From a virus: DNA of 38,394 nt. Shown one piece after another: positions 1 through 6,645 of the stretch. Numbering within the stretch: the first letter of the stretch is position 1; every line of letters starts with the position of its first letter. Under the pieces are notes generated by a model. It ran no database searches. It was given only the letters and a program-made list of their open reading frames with translations, and had not been told where the DNA came from. The stretch covers positions 1 to 38,394 of IMG/VR virus record IMGVR_UViG_3300042923_000166, one strand, 5' to 3'. A program made the translations under genes and the position numbers.

Positions 1-62
1 GTTTTTTGTCTCCCACTTTTGTGTACTTTTTAGGGGGGGATTAGGGTTTCTCTCCCACTTTC
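1..62. other. Left end of presumed cos / packaging region
   Basis: Non-coding DNA between the window end and the HNH gene stop. It holds two copies of CTCCCACTTT (10-19 and 52-61) and a G-run. A third CCCACTTT lies at 38366-38373 in the other window end. If the ends are joined, these repeats sit between the HNH gene and the terminase small-subunit gene, the usual place of cos and terminase-binding sites in HK97-type phages. The exact nicking site cannot be seen; the cos assignment is inference from gene order. Confidence 0.5.
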
Positions 63-377
63 CTACTCTTTTTCCTGTACTAGTTCCCCATATTCATTAA
101 AACATAATCCTTTTCTCATAGGTTTCTTTCTCTCATGAGTTATATCTTGATGGCAAGTGAAGCATAGTAGTTGTAGGTTGCTCCATGCTAATGTAATGTT
201 CGGATCATCTATGTTGTCAGGTGTGAGTTCTATCTTATGATGTACCTCGTCGCCTAACTTGACCTTGCCTTCTTCTATACACTTCTCGCATAGTCCATCT
301 ACTGATTGATAGTAAGACTTTCTGCATACCCTCCAAGCCTTACTATTGTAGAACTTAATGGCGAATGGTTTAGCCAT
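63..377 (-). CDS. HNH endonuclease of the packaging module
   Basis: An HNH nuclease of about 104 residues. It has paired CxxC zinc knuckles (CEKC near residue 31 and CFTC near residue 73) around an EVHHKIELTPDN core, the His-His-Asn arrangement of the HNH fold. In many cos phages an HNH protein directly before the small terminase gene takes part in DNA cleavage and packaging; here the small terminase lies just across the window ends, which supports that role. The start at 377 is preferred because GGAG lies 8 bases upstream; an upstream in-frame ATG at 413 has no comparable ribosome site and would add 12 atypical residues. It is the last gene of the left arm. Confidence 0.8.
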   Translation of the reverse strand: MAKPFAIKFYNSKAWRVCRKSYYQSVDGLCEKCIEEGKVKLGDEVHHKIELTPDNIDDPNITLAWSNLQLLCFTCHQDITHERKKPMRKGLCFNEYGELVQEKE

Positions 378-449
378 ACTATCTACTCCACATACAGTAC
401 CACACCTTATCATTAACCTTTACTACCCATACGCAACCCTTACACTTGT

Positions 450-734
450 TCATCGTACTAACCCTTTGTTTATATTAATAAACCCTAGCTTGTTACGGTC
501 TTTGATTATCTTCTGGTTAACCTTATCTATATACGCCTTGTCAGTCGATACCCTCAACACTGTCCCTCTCAGGTAATCAGAGTCAGGCACAGTACCTTTC
601 TTCATCATCTTAATTACCTTCTTGGCTATATGTAAAGACTTGAGATGCCCATGCGATTTGTACTCTCCTATCGTGTTAATAAGTACATAACCTTTACTAT
701 CTCGGATTACTTTGTATATTCCCTCTTGGTACAT
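450..734 (-). CDS. Hypothetical phage protein, basic, 94 aa
   Basis: A 94-residue, Lys-rich soluble protein with no signal or membrane segment and no motif I recognise. The ATG at 734 is preceded by AAGGTG at close spacing. It lies between a terminator-like hairpin (761-793) and the packaging HNH gene, so it may be the first gene of the late transcript that continues across the joined ends into terminase. A function in packaging or late regulation is only a guess from position. Confidence 0.55.
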   Translation of the reverse strand: MYQEGIYKVIRDSKGYVLINTIGEYKSHGHLKSLHIAKKVIKMMKKGTVPDSDYLRGTVLRVSTDKAYIDKVNQKIIKDRNKLGFININKGLVR

Positions 735-760
735 ATCATCACCTTAGTTTGTGACATAAA

Positions 761-793
761 AATAAGACTACCTCGCCACAAGGTAATCTTATT
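761..793 (-). terminator. Rho-independent terminator (minus strand)
   Basis: A 13-base inverted repeat with one non-Watson-Crick position (761-773 pairs with 781-793) around a 7-base loop. On the minus strand it is followed directly by TTTATG, making a T-rich tail. It would end the early transcript after the late-regulator gene and separate it from late genes to its left. Confidence 0.7.
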
Positions 794-817
794 AGTTTCT
801 TTGCCAACAACATATTT

Positions 818-823
818 ATTATA
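818..823 (-). promoter_or_regulatory. Possible late promoter -10 box
   Basis: TATAAT on the minus strand inside the 124-base gap 794-917. No good -35 box lies 16-18 bases upstream, which fits an activator-dependent promoter. A direct TGTTGCA repeat occurs further upstream (about 897-915). The late-regulator gene lies just upstream. The terminator at 761-793 is downstream, so any transcript from here would have to pass it. Tentative. Confidence 0.3.
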
Positions 824-917
824 CTTCTTGTTTCGTTTTACTACTTACCGATATACTTCTACAGTAGTAGCATATCACATTTTGTCTATCTAAACTGTTG
901 CATGATTGTTGCACATT

Positions 918-1067
918 TTAATTAAAGCTTTTACCACATGACTTACACAGTCTTAGTTTTTTACCATTGAACCGATTTTTAATCCCTACGGTACTTTTTA
1001 CTCTAGTGAGTTTATTGCAAAGTTGGCATCTTGTAATTCCAAACTTGCTTAGTATCTCTTTTCTCAT
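918..1067 (-). CDS. 49-aa zinc-ribbon miniprotein
   Basis: A small ORF of 49 residues with two CxxC knuckles: CQLC near residue 14 and CKSC near residue 42, separated by a basic linker. This is a typical single zinc ribbon, probably nucleic-acid binding. The ATG at 1067 lies just after the stop of the upstream late-regulator gene (1073), with a weak AAGTGA ribosome site, suggesting translational coupling. The paired cysteines and operon fit argue that it is real although short. Function unknown. Confidence 0.6.
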   Translation of the reverse strand: MRKEILSKFGITRCQLCNKLTRVKSTVGIKNRFNGKKLRLCKSCGKSFN

Positions 1068-1072
1068 GTTAT

Positions 1073-1474
1073 TCACTTATTCATAGCCACCTTTCTTATA
1101 TGCCCATAGTTATAATCTAACTCCCTTGCTATCTCCCTTAAACTCTTGCCCTCCACTAACTGCATATACTTCACCTTTTGCTTTAATCCCTTGAAACTCT
1201 TTATTGTCTCATCTATCTTCTTAATGTCTAACTCTATAACCTTAATCTTATTTATCTGCTCTACTATGTCTATCCTCAAACTCTCCATTACCCTCAAAGC
1301 ATCAGCGAACGTCATTGAACCACTACCATGTATATTATCATGCACTTCATAGCTTCGCCCCTTATTTAACCCTTTGGGGCTTAAGTTAATTTCTAACTTC
1401 TTATACTGTCTCTCTAAGCTATGTAATGTCCTAGTTTCAATTTCTAATTCTCTTGATAGGTTATATATGCTCAA
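1073..1474 (-). CDS. ArpU/RinA-type late transcription regulator
   Basis: About 133 residues: an N-terminal coiled-coil region rich in Leu and Lys, then a C-terminal helix-turn-helix (GKSLREIARELDYNYGHIRK) like sigma-factor region 4. This is the layout of ArpU/RinA-type phage late regulators, which sit at the end of the early region next to the packaging genes, as here. I prefer the TTG at 1474: AAAGGAG stands 10 bases upstream and the context GATAACTCATTGA is shared with the next gene's TTG start. An ATG at 1501 is in frame but lacks a clear ribosome site and would overlap the upstream gene. It likely activates late transcription. Confidence 0.65.
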   Translation of the reverse strand: MSIYNLSRELEIETRTLHSLERQYKKLEINLSPKGLNKGRSYEVHDNIHGSGSMTFADALRVMESLRIDIVEQINKIKVIELDIKKIDETIKSFKGLKQKVKYMQLVEGKSLREIARELDYNYGHIRKVAMNK

Positions 1475-1481
1475 TGAGTTA

Positions 1482-1697
1482 TCACTCCTTTTCATCTTCA
1501 ATGCTTGGTATTATCATTAATGAATTATTTGTTCCTTTTGCAGGAATATATATACCTTCAACCAAAATACTTTCTTTTTCGAAATGAACCATTTCTATAC
1601 CGTAAGTTCTAAGATTGTTGGATAATTGGATTAGATGTTCTTCAGACATACCAACACTTTTAAATTTTCCATCATTTATCAAATAACACTCTATCAA
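1482..1697 (-). CDS. Hypothetical protein, 71 aa, TTG start
   Basis: A 71-residue acidic protein with no recognised domain. The start is TTG at 1697, eight bases after a strong AAGGGGG ribosome site; no ATG is available nearby. Its last codons supply the ribosome site for the late-regulator gene downstream, so the two are probably coupled. Function unknown. Confidence 0.6.
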   Translation of the reverse strand: MIECYLINDGKFKSVGMSEEHLIQLSNNLRTYGIEMVHFEKESILVEGIYIPAKGTNNSLMIIPSIEDEKE

Positions 1698-1710
1698 TGA
1701 GTTATCCCCC

Positions 1711-1863
1711 TTATTGATTTTTAGTTACTTCACACTTAACCACTTTAACTTCACCGTTTATTCTTTTATACTGAGTTATTACTGTATATCCGCCATTGTT
1801 TGAATAATCCGCCACTATGTAAGGAATCTTATTCCTACTCTTCTTGGCTTGACGTTTATTCAT
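1711..1863 (-). CDS. Hypothetical basic protein, 50 aa
   Basis: A 50-residue protein with a Lys/Arg-rich N-terminus and a beta-strand-like remainder. The ATG at 1863 is seven bases after GGAGG; another ATG directly before it is too close to the ribosome site. It overlaps the upstream gene by 8 bases. No family recognised. Confidence 0.55.
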   Translation of the reverse strand: MNKRQAKKSRNKIPYIVADYSNNGGYTVITQYKRINGEVKVVKCEVTKNQ

Positions 1864-2074
1864 CATCCTTCCTCCCAGATTTCAATTCAAACTTCTTAAT
1901 CTTTTCCATCATTGCCCTTGCATCTTTTAAAAGCCATTCCCTATATGATACTTCGGCATTAAATTTACACCTTAGCTTATTAATTCTTTTTTCACTCTTT
2001 TTTATAAGTTTCATTCTTTGACTTATGATAAGTTGCATGAAAAACATTTCTACAATATCCGTGATTATTTTCAC
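1856..2074 (-). CDS. Hypothetical helical protein, 72 aa, GTG start
   Basis: A 72-residue, highly charged, probably helical protein. The start is GTG at 2074, overlapping the previous stop as GTGA, with GGAGG upstream inside the previous gene. An internal ATG exists but would lose the conserved spacing. No family recognised. Confidence 0.55.
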   Translation of the reverse strand: MKIITDIVEMFFMQLIISQRMKLIKKSEKRINKLRCKFNAEVSYREWLLKDARAMMEKIKKFELKSGRKDDE

Positions 2075-2400
2075 TTTACTTCCTCCCCGAAACTTCTCTC
2101 ATACTTTTCTATCATTGCAGCAACTTGTATAGCTTCTTTGATTAGGTTAATTGTGGCATCTTTCATATATTCCATTTCGTACTGCATCCCACAAGAATCG
2201 GTCTCATCTTCTTTTATAAATCCCCACATACATTCAAGTTTAATTTTAATTTGTTTAAACTCTTCTTCTACTTCTTCAACTTCTTCTTTTATCACTGCAT
2301 AGCACTCATGAGGAGAGTGGAATTTTTCTCCATGCTTTTCATTAGCGTACGCCAATTCTACGATTATCAAATCTTCTATCATCGTTTCTATATCAGTCAC
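2071..2400 (-). CDS. MazG-like nucleotide pyrophosphohydrolase-like protein
   Basis: A 109-residue, mostly helical protein. After a HGEKFHSPHE segment (about residues 23-32) it has an EEVEEVEEE run (about residues 39-47) that matches the metal-binding ExxE helix of all-alpha NTP pyrophosphohydrolases, and later a helix IKEAIQVAAMIEKYE (about residues 86-100). Phage MazG-like proteins act on (d)NTPs. The second acidic pair is not clear, so activity is uncertain. GTG start in a GTGA overlap with the preceding zinc-ribbon gene; an internal ATG (codon 7) is an alternative. Confidence 0.5.
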   Translation of the reverse strand: MTDIETMIEDLIIVELAYANEKHGEKFHSPHECYAVIKEEVEEVEEEFKQIKIKLECMWGFIKEDETDSCGMQYEMEYMKDATINLIKEAIQVAAMIEKYERSFGEEVK

Positions 2401-2504
2401 TCTTCTTCACTCTCCTTCGCTATCTCATTTTCACATCTAGGGCAGACTGGCAAGTGTATACTCTTATATCTTGTGTTACATCTTGGGCAAAGTTCTTCTT
2501 CCAT
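2397..2504 (-). CDS. 35-aa zinc-ribbon miniprotein
   Basis: A very small ORF with two CPRC knuckles (residues 6-9 and 21-24), enough for one zinc ribbon. It starts in a TAATG overlap with the upstream gene and ends in a GTGA overlap with the downstream gene, so it is locked into the translation chain. The Cys pairs and perfect overlaps make it likely real. Function unknown. Confidence 0.55.
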   Translation of the reverse strand: MEEELCPRCNTRYKSIHLPVCPRCENEIAKESEEE

Positions 2505-2806
2505 TATTCGACATCCCAGTTGAGTTTTTGACCACAATCACAATGTTTAACACTCTTATGATTTTCAAATATTCTTTTCTTCTCTGTCTCAAATTCAATC
2601 ATAGTTATGTACTCGCCACAATTGGGACAAATAACTTTTTGGACCACCATCATTCTCATTATGTCTTTAAAAGATTTTATAGTTGGTTTCTTAGGTATCT
2701 GCTTTTCAAGTGATTCTATTGCTAATTTTCTAGCTTTAGATTCATTTGGATTTTTAATAAAATACTTTGTATTATTTAAGGCTTCTATCGCTTCTTTTAT
2801 CTCCAT
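2504..2806 (-). CDS. Zinc-ribbon phage protein with LEKQxPKK module
   Basis: 100 residues. An N-terminal helix ends in LEKQIPKKP (about residues 33-41), followed by a zinc ribbon made of CPNC (about 60-63) and a C-terminal CDCGQKLNW. The LEKQ-PKK helix recurs in the gene at 8361-8816, and GQKLDW-type endings recur in 4949-5419 and 8361-8816, so the early region reuses these parts. AAAGGA lies upstream of the ATG. Role unknown, probably an accessory early protein. Confidence 0.6.
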   Translation of the reverse strand: MEIKEAIEALNNTKYFIKNPNESKARKLAIESLEKQIPKKPTIKSFKDIMRMMVVQKVICPNCGEYITMIEFETEKKRIFENHKSVKHCDCGQKLNWDVE

Positions 2807-2910
2807 TTCTCATTATCCTTTCTTGGGCAGAACAAGCCGAAACTGCCGTGCCAAACAACATATTTTTCAATATATTTTTGCTTGTTTTTTATATGTAAAG
2901 GGTTTTTACA

Positions 2911-3221
2911 TCAGTGTATAGTTAAATTTTCAAACATTATTACCCATACTGGAAAACTACCTCTTTCACCTTTGTCACAGTATGAATAACAACCGCCTTC
3001 ACCATCATATCCGCAAAATTCAGGGATTTTCACATACCATCTTACTGTTTCTTCTTTTACATCATCCACGGTAGGTTTCTTGTACAATTCTTTTCTAAAC
3101 CTATACTCCCAATGTTCTAAACAAATATCCACTACTTCTTGTTTTGTAAACTTTTTTTTGCATGAGCTACAAATTCAAAATCTTGTCCACCTGAGAAATC
3201 ACAATAATCAAATTTACTCAC
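2911..3221 (-). pseudogene. Zinc-finger gene with an apparent 1-base deletion
   Basis: From a GTG at 3221 (GAGGGGTGAGG upstream) a frame encodes MSKFDYCDFSGGQDFEF and then stops within about a dozen codons. A single missing T near 3170 would join it to the second frame, which reads CSSCKKKFTKQEVVD and continues with the 73-residue ORF whose GTG at 3132 has no ribosome site. The joined product would be about 103 residues with a CxxC knuckle and further Cys pairs (CYSYC). Possible causes are a true frameshift mutation, a sequencing error, or -1 frameshifting at GAATTTG; no canonical slippery heptamer is present. Confidence 0.5.
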
Positions 3222-3261
3222 AACCTCACCCCTCTATAATTTATTAATAACCCATATCAAC

Positions 3262-3678
3262 TCAGAATGGGAGATCGTCATCTTCCTCTTCCATCGGATA
3301 AAAATCATCTACTGGCGGTGAATGTTGTATGTTTACATTGTTACTTATATCTCGGTTATCGCTCTTACTACCTAAGAATGTAATCTCCTCAGCGATAACC
3401 TCTGTTACATATCTCTTTGTCCCATCATTAGCCTGATAATTCCTTACTTGTAATCTTCCATATACTGCAATTTGACTACCTTTAGCACAATACTTAGCTG
3501 TGTTCTCTCCTTGATTGCCCCATGCTACTATTGGGATGAAATCTGCATCCGTGTCCCCTGTTTTGCTTTTGAATCTTCGGTTCACTGCTAGTGTGAAACT
3601 CGCTACTGGCGTTCCTTGTCCAGTATATTTGAGTTCAGGATCCTTAGTTAATCTTCCTACTAATACAACCTTATTAAT
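3262..3678 (-). CDS. ssb: Single-stranded DNA-binding protein (SSB), probable AUU start
   Basis: A 138-residue OB-fold SSB: the N-terminus NKVVLVGRLTKDPEL and the core FTLAVNRRF are family hallmarks, and the acidic C-terminal tip DDDLPF recruits partner proteins. It binds ssDNA during phage replication and recombination. SSBs normally begin MNKV; here that position is ATT (3676-3678), nine bases after GGGAG and overlapping the upstream TAA. The only conventional candidate, TTG at 3687, touches the GGGAG with no spacing and adds three atypical residues. I therefore favour an AUU start, though TTG cannot be excluded. Confidence 0.9.
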   Translation of the reverse strand: MNKVVLVGRLTKDPELKYTGQGTPVASFTLAVNRRFKSKTGDTDADFIPIVAWGNQGENTAKYCAKGSQIAVYGRLQVRNYQANDGTKRYVTEVIAEEITFLGSKSDNRDISNNVNIQHSPPVDDFYPMEEEDDDLPF

Positions 3679-3865
3679 AACGATCAACTCCCATTTCTTC
3701 TATTTTTGAATCTAAAACTATATTTAATTTGTCATATGTTTTTATAACCATTCGATGTTCTTCGTAAGTACTACCAACCTTTTTGAGTTGCATCGCGTTT
3801 TGTATCACCCTAATTATTTGTGTTGCCACTAAAACCGTTGTTATTACTGCTAGATATTTATTCAT
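3674..3865 (-). CDS. Small membrane-anchored protein, 63 aa
   Basis: 63 residues with one N-terminal hydrophobic helix (about residues 4-23) and a charged C-terminal tail. ATG at 3865 lies nine bases after GGGGG. It overlaps the ssb start. No family recognised. Confidence 0.55.
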   Translation of the reverse strand: MNKYLAVITTVLVATQIIRVIQNAMQLKKVGSTYEEHRMVIKTYDKLNIVLDSKIEEMGVDRY

Positions 3866-3868
3866 TAT

Positions 3869-4030
3869 CTAATTCCCCCTATTTTGCTTTCTTGCATTTT
3901 CCAAAACTTTCACATAAAACTTAAAATCTTTATTCGCACTCGCGATAACCATATTGTGTATTGGGCGTTTTTTAGTTTTGTATATTTGGTCTAACTCATT
4001 GAGTATTTTCATTTTCTGTTTAAATTTCAT
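3869..4030 (-). CDS. Hypothetical basic protein, 53 aa
   Basis: A 53-residue Lys-rich protein starting at ATG 4030, seven bases after GGAGG, in an ATGA overlap with the thyX stop. A longer frame from 4072 exists but has no ribosome site. No recognised domain. Confidence 0.5.
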   Translation of the reverse strand: MKFKQKMKILNELDQIYKTKKRPIHNMVIASANKDFKFYVKVLENARKQNRGN

Positions 4031-4713
4031 TGTTCCACCTCCTCTAAGCAATCCCAACAAGTCACTCCGCAATTCATAACCTTGTAATTTGCAAATGGTA
4101 TAACCTCTTTAACCAACCTCATCATTTCCCTTGCCAAGCCTTGTATCTCCCATTGAGCATGTTTGCAATTTCTCTGTCTATAGAAGTTCCTAAAATTATG
4201 TAGATCTATCTTAAAGATGATATTTGAGGTGCAAGCATTGGGTAAGACGTACCTTGCATCTTCGATAGCTTTTTTATTAGCTTCAGTTGCCTTCACGCCA
4301 TCGTACATATATCTAGTTTGTAATCTATTAGTTATTAATTCATAAGCTAACCAGTCTGCTTCCATAATTTTGAGAAAAAAATCTTTTGCAATTTCGTCTT
4401 TTGCTATCTCTGGCGGTATCACATATTCAAATTGCCCTAATTCTACATATCTTTGGCTCTGCTGATTAATATTCGCTGTTCTATGCCTAACTAATTGATG
4501 TGTTAACGCCCTTGAAACTCCTTCGATATAGAAAGTTACCTCAGCTTGTTCTAGTGGTGTTGTATGCCCCATTTTAGGCTTGATAAACTCAATCATCTTA
4601 TCTTCACTTGGAGCTTTTATGTTAGTTGGAGAATTGGAACTGTAACAGATCTTATAGGCTTTGTAGATTGCTTCTATTGGGTTTGGAGTTACATTTGCTA
4701 ATACTACTTTCAT
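4027..4713 (-). CDS. thyX: Flavin-dependent thymidylate synthase ThyX
   Basis: Makes dTMP from dUMP using methylene-tetrahydrofolate, FAD and NADPH, supplying thymidine for phage replication. About 228 residues, the usual family length. The ThyX signature RHR-x7-S is present at residues 76-86, followed by QRY, together with the FxIEGVSRALTHQLVRHR dUMP/FAD-binding region. Start at ATG 4713 after GAGGTGG; a longer frame to 4752 adds 13 residues that belong to the overlap with the upstream FTR-like gene. Very secure. ThyX rather than ThyA is common in anaerobes and their phages. Confidence 0.95.
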   Translation of the reverse strand: MKVVLANVTPNPIEAIYKAYKICYSSNSPTNIKAPSEDKMIEFIKPKMGHTTPLEQAEVTFYIEGVSRALTHQLVRHRTANINQQSQRYVELGQFEYVIPPEIAKDEIAKDFFLKIMEADWLAYELITNRLQTRYMYDGVKATEANKKAIEDARYVLPNACTSNIIFKIDLHNFRNFYRQRNCKHAQWEIQGLAREMMRLVKEVIPFANYKVMNCGVTCWDCLEEVEQ

Positions 4714-4904
4714 ATTTCCACCTCTTTCTTGATAAGCAACCCACAATGGCATTCTTTCTTTTCCTTTGAATCTTTACAAGGACACTCAGTATCTTTGTTG
4801 TATTCATTTGGCGGTATACAAGGACAGTAGCCACCAGTTATTTCTAGCCTGTCTATTATTTTATGTACTTGATTATAATCTGTATTAAATTTCAAATGAT
4901 TCAC
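4710..4904 (-). CDS. Ferredoxin-thioredoxin-reductase-like mini protein
   Basis: 64 residues containing three Cys pairs: CPC (27-29), CPC (about 41-43) and CHC followed by GLL (about 52-57). The CPC-x8-CHC spacing matches the catalytic subunit of ferredoxin-thioredoxin reductase, whose cysteines hold a 4Fe-4S cluster and the redox disulfide; the first spacing is 11 instead of 16. It would act in thiol redox chemistry using reduced ferredoxin. It overlaps thyX by 4 bases and has AAGGAG upstream, so it may serve nucleotide metabolism. Activity is inferred, not shown. Confidence 0.6.
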   Translation of the reverse strand: MNHLKFNTDYNQVHKIIDRLEITGGYCPCIPPNEYNKDTECPCKDSKEKKECHCGLLIKKEVEI

Positions 4905-4948
4905 TCCTTCTTATTTTGTTTGGTGCGGATTTTATTTGAAATCTTCAA

Positions 4949-5245
4949 TTATTTTTCTTCTTCCACAAACACAGTTTTGCCAAAGTCTGTATAGTAGAAA
5001 TCAATTATTTTGCATCCGCTGTATAAAACCCTTATAATCTTTTTATCCTCAAATATTGCAACTACTTCACCATGTATATATGCTTCATGCCCATTATAAG
5101 GTCTGCAAACAGTTGCTTTTACCTTGTCACCAATTTTACAAGGTGAATCAATTAACTTTTCCCAATCTAATTCTTGACCACAATTAGGGCAGAAATCTCC
5201 TGCTTGCCCATCTTCATCTTTGCCGTACGTATCACAAATAGGACA
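4949..5245. repeat. Duplicated 297-bp segment, copy A
   Basis: Encodes the zinc-ribbon and SH3-like half of paralogue A. Copy B is at 8361-8657, same orientation. By eye roughly nine bases in ten match, with mismatches spread along the length, so this is an old duplication, or an exchange between phages. Confidence 0.85.
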
Positions 5246-5419
5246 ACAATCTAACCCATTTACTTTTTTCTTTTCAATTTTAAACTTAGATAGTTTCTCA
5301 AAACTAACTTCTTCATCTTCTGATAATCTTCCAATAATTATTCCTGTGCTTGGCATTCTCATAATCCCATTCTTTTGAAGTTCAACTTGTAAGAATATTG
5401 TTTCTATACTATCTCCCAT
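4949..5419 (-). CDS. Zinc-ribbon plus SH3-like phage protein, paralogue A
   Basis: 156 residues: a variable N-terminal part, a zinc ribbon (CPIC 59-62 and CPNC about 77-80, ending GQELDW), then a beta-rich C-terminal domain from PCKIGDKVKATV to DFGKTVF. Residues 59-156 are nearly identical to the last 98 residues of the protein at 8361-8816, and the DNA is clearly duplicated. The C-terminal domain resembles small SH3-like barrels common in Clostridium-type phages. AAGGGGG precedes the ATG. Role unknown. Confidence 0.65.
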   Translation of the reverse strand: MGDSIETIFLQVELQKNGIMRMPSTGIIIGRLSEDEEVSFEKLSKFKIEKKKVNGLDCCPICDTYGKDEDGQAGDFCPNCGQELDWEKLIDSPCKIGDKVKATVCRPYNGHEAYIHGEVVAIFEDKKIIRVLYSGCKIIDFYYTDFGKTVFVEEEK

Positions 5420-5451
5420 TTAAGTTCCCCCTTATTTATTGCATACTTTCT

Positions 5452-5817
5452 TCACATTCCGCGGTACCTCATAACCTCGTCATACCCGAAACACATATCA
5501 TAATTCTTAAGCTTCACCTTTACGCAATGAGGATAACACGTCACAACTTTTCCTTTCCTCAATTCCTTTTCGTGCATCACCTTCACTGGTTCTCCAACCT
5601 CGAAATTTTTCCTTAGCTTGTCTATATTGATCGCATTACTTGTATCAACTTCTTTGTCTGATTTAATCCCAGTGCCTTTTCTATTTCTGTTGCTTCGTCT
5701 TTCGTCACTTTCTTTAAGCAACTTTATTCGTCTTACTTTCGCACACTCAGGAGAACAAGTTTTGTACTTTCGATTTATTCGTTTGAACTCTTTTCCACAT
5801 TCAGGGCATATTACCAT
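5452..5817 (-). CDS. Zinc-finger phage protein, 121 aa
   Basis: An N-terminal zinc finger (CPEC 4-7, then CSPEC about 21-25), a long charged linker, and a beta-rich C-terminal segment (VGEPVKVMHEKELRKGKVV) ending RYRGM. It starts in a TAATG overlap with rusA and has GGAGAGGTGG upstream. The end sequence, with CCGCGGTACC, has a matching fragment near 8841 next to the paralogue of the neighbouring gene. Probably a DNA-binding accessory protein; function unknown. Confidence 0.6.
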   Translation of the reverse strand: MVICPECGKEFKRINRKYKTCSPECAKVRRIKLLKESDERRSNRNRKGTGIKSDKEVDTSNAINIDKLRKNFEVGEPVKVMHEKELRKGKVVTCYPHCVKVKLKNYDMCFGYDEVMRYRGM

Positions 5818-6182
5818 TAGTTTTCCACCTCTCCTATGAATATTTCCATTCGTTCCTCATCCTTTTGGCAAGGGTATTTCCAAACATGAGCTTCGGTTAT
5901 TTGCCGATCATCTATGTAAGCAATCCCATTAAGAGAATCACAGGCGGTTTTTAGGTAATTATCTGAATCTCCATCCATCCCCATAGGAGTCTTTTTGCCA
6001 TTTAGGTATATAAATACACTAATCTTTATTTTCTTATCGCTCACGTGGATATTTGAGGTTTTGGCGGTATATCCTACTATATCTTTGTACGCTAGATATC
6101 TTTGAGCGTTCTTTTTTACATATTTACCTCGTTGAGTCATCCTGACATATGGGATAGGTCTACCTGGTATTACTATTCTCAT
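5817..6182 (-). CDS. rusA: RusA-family Holliday junction resolvase
   Basis: Cuts four-way DNA junctions during phage recombination and before packaging. 121 residues, the normal RusA length. The catalytic acidic set is visible: D70, D72 and D74 in GMDGDSDN, K78, and D91/D92 in AYIDDRQI. It starts at ATG 6182 in an overlap with the upstream stop and has GGAGG six bases upstream. It sits among replication and recombination genes. Confidence 0.9.
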   Translation of the reverse strand: MRIVIPGRPIPYVRMTQRGKYVKKNAQRYLAYKDIVGYTAKTSNIHVSDKKIKISVFIYLNGKKTPMGMDGDSDNYLKTACDSLNGIAYIDDRQITEAHVWKYPCQKDEERMEIFIGEVEN

Positions 6183-6370
6183 TCATTACCTCCTGTGTAA
6201 ATTACAATTGTTGCTACCCATTGATTGCATATATCACCATTTCCATATGAATACCTGTCTAACATGGGACACATATTTACATTTTGGACTTTTATACTAG
6301 GATTTTCTTTTAACCATTCATTTACTTCATTTTCATTGTTTCCTTTTCCTTCGAATATTTTTATTCCCAT
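6179..6370 (-). CDS. Cse60-like small protein, 63 aa
   Basis: 63 residues beginning IKIFEGKG and NEVNEWLKENP, then a beta strand QWVATIVIY at the end. This strand-helix-strand layout is like the Cse60-type small proteins seen in Firmicutes genomes and phages; the match is by memory of pattern only. AAGGTG precedes the ATG at 6370. Function unknown. Confidence 0.5.
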   Translation of the reverse strand: MGIKIFEGKGNNENEVNEWLKENPSIKVQNVNMCPMLDRYSYGNGDICNQWVATIVIYTGGNE

Positions 6371-6372
6371 AG

Positions 6373-6645
6373 TTACACCTTCTTTAGTTTATTTTCGTAG
6401 CTTTGTTTGAGCAGGAGAATAGTCTCTTCATAATGATTAACAAAATCATCTAATTCTCTTTGGTGTTCTCTGTTCTTTTTATTTTTTTCATCCAGATACA
6501 TAGTTTTCCAGTTGTCGCCTCGTCGCTTTTGTTCTTCCATTTCTTTCTCTGTGTATATATAGTCGCTACCTAACTTACCTCTTGCCATAAACCATAAGAT
6601 GATCACTACTATTGCTACGAGCCAGAATATACTAATCCCTACCAT
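6373..6645 (-). CDS. Membrane-anchored coiled-coil protein, 90 aa
   Basis: One N-terminal transmembrane helix (about residues 4-20) followed by a highly charged coiled coil. AAGGAT precedes the ATG at 6645, which lies inside the upstream gene's end (13-base overlap). No family recognised. Confidence 0.55.
   Translation of the reverse strand: MVGISIFWLVAIVVIILWFMARGKLGSDYIYTEKEMEEQKRRGDNWKTMYLDEKNKKNREHQRELDDFVNHYEETILLLKQSYENKLKKV

Noticed and set aside
2820-2860. GGCAG/CTGCC hairpin in the 104-base gap before the zinc-ribbon gene
   Set aside because: Long loop, short stem, no T-run on either strand; no clear terminator or riboswitch features.
4652-4834. A 60-residue minus-strand frame overlapping thyX and the FTR-like gene
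   Set aside because: Out-of-frame shadow of two well supported genes with no ribosome site.
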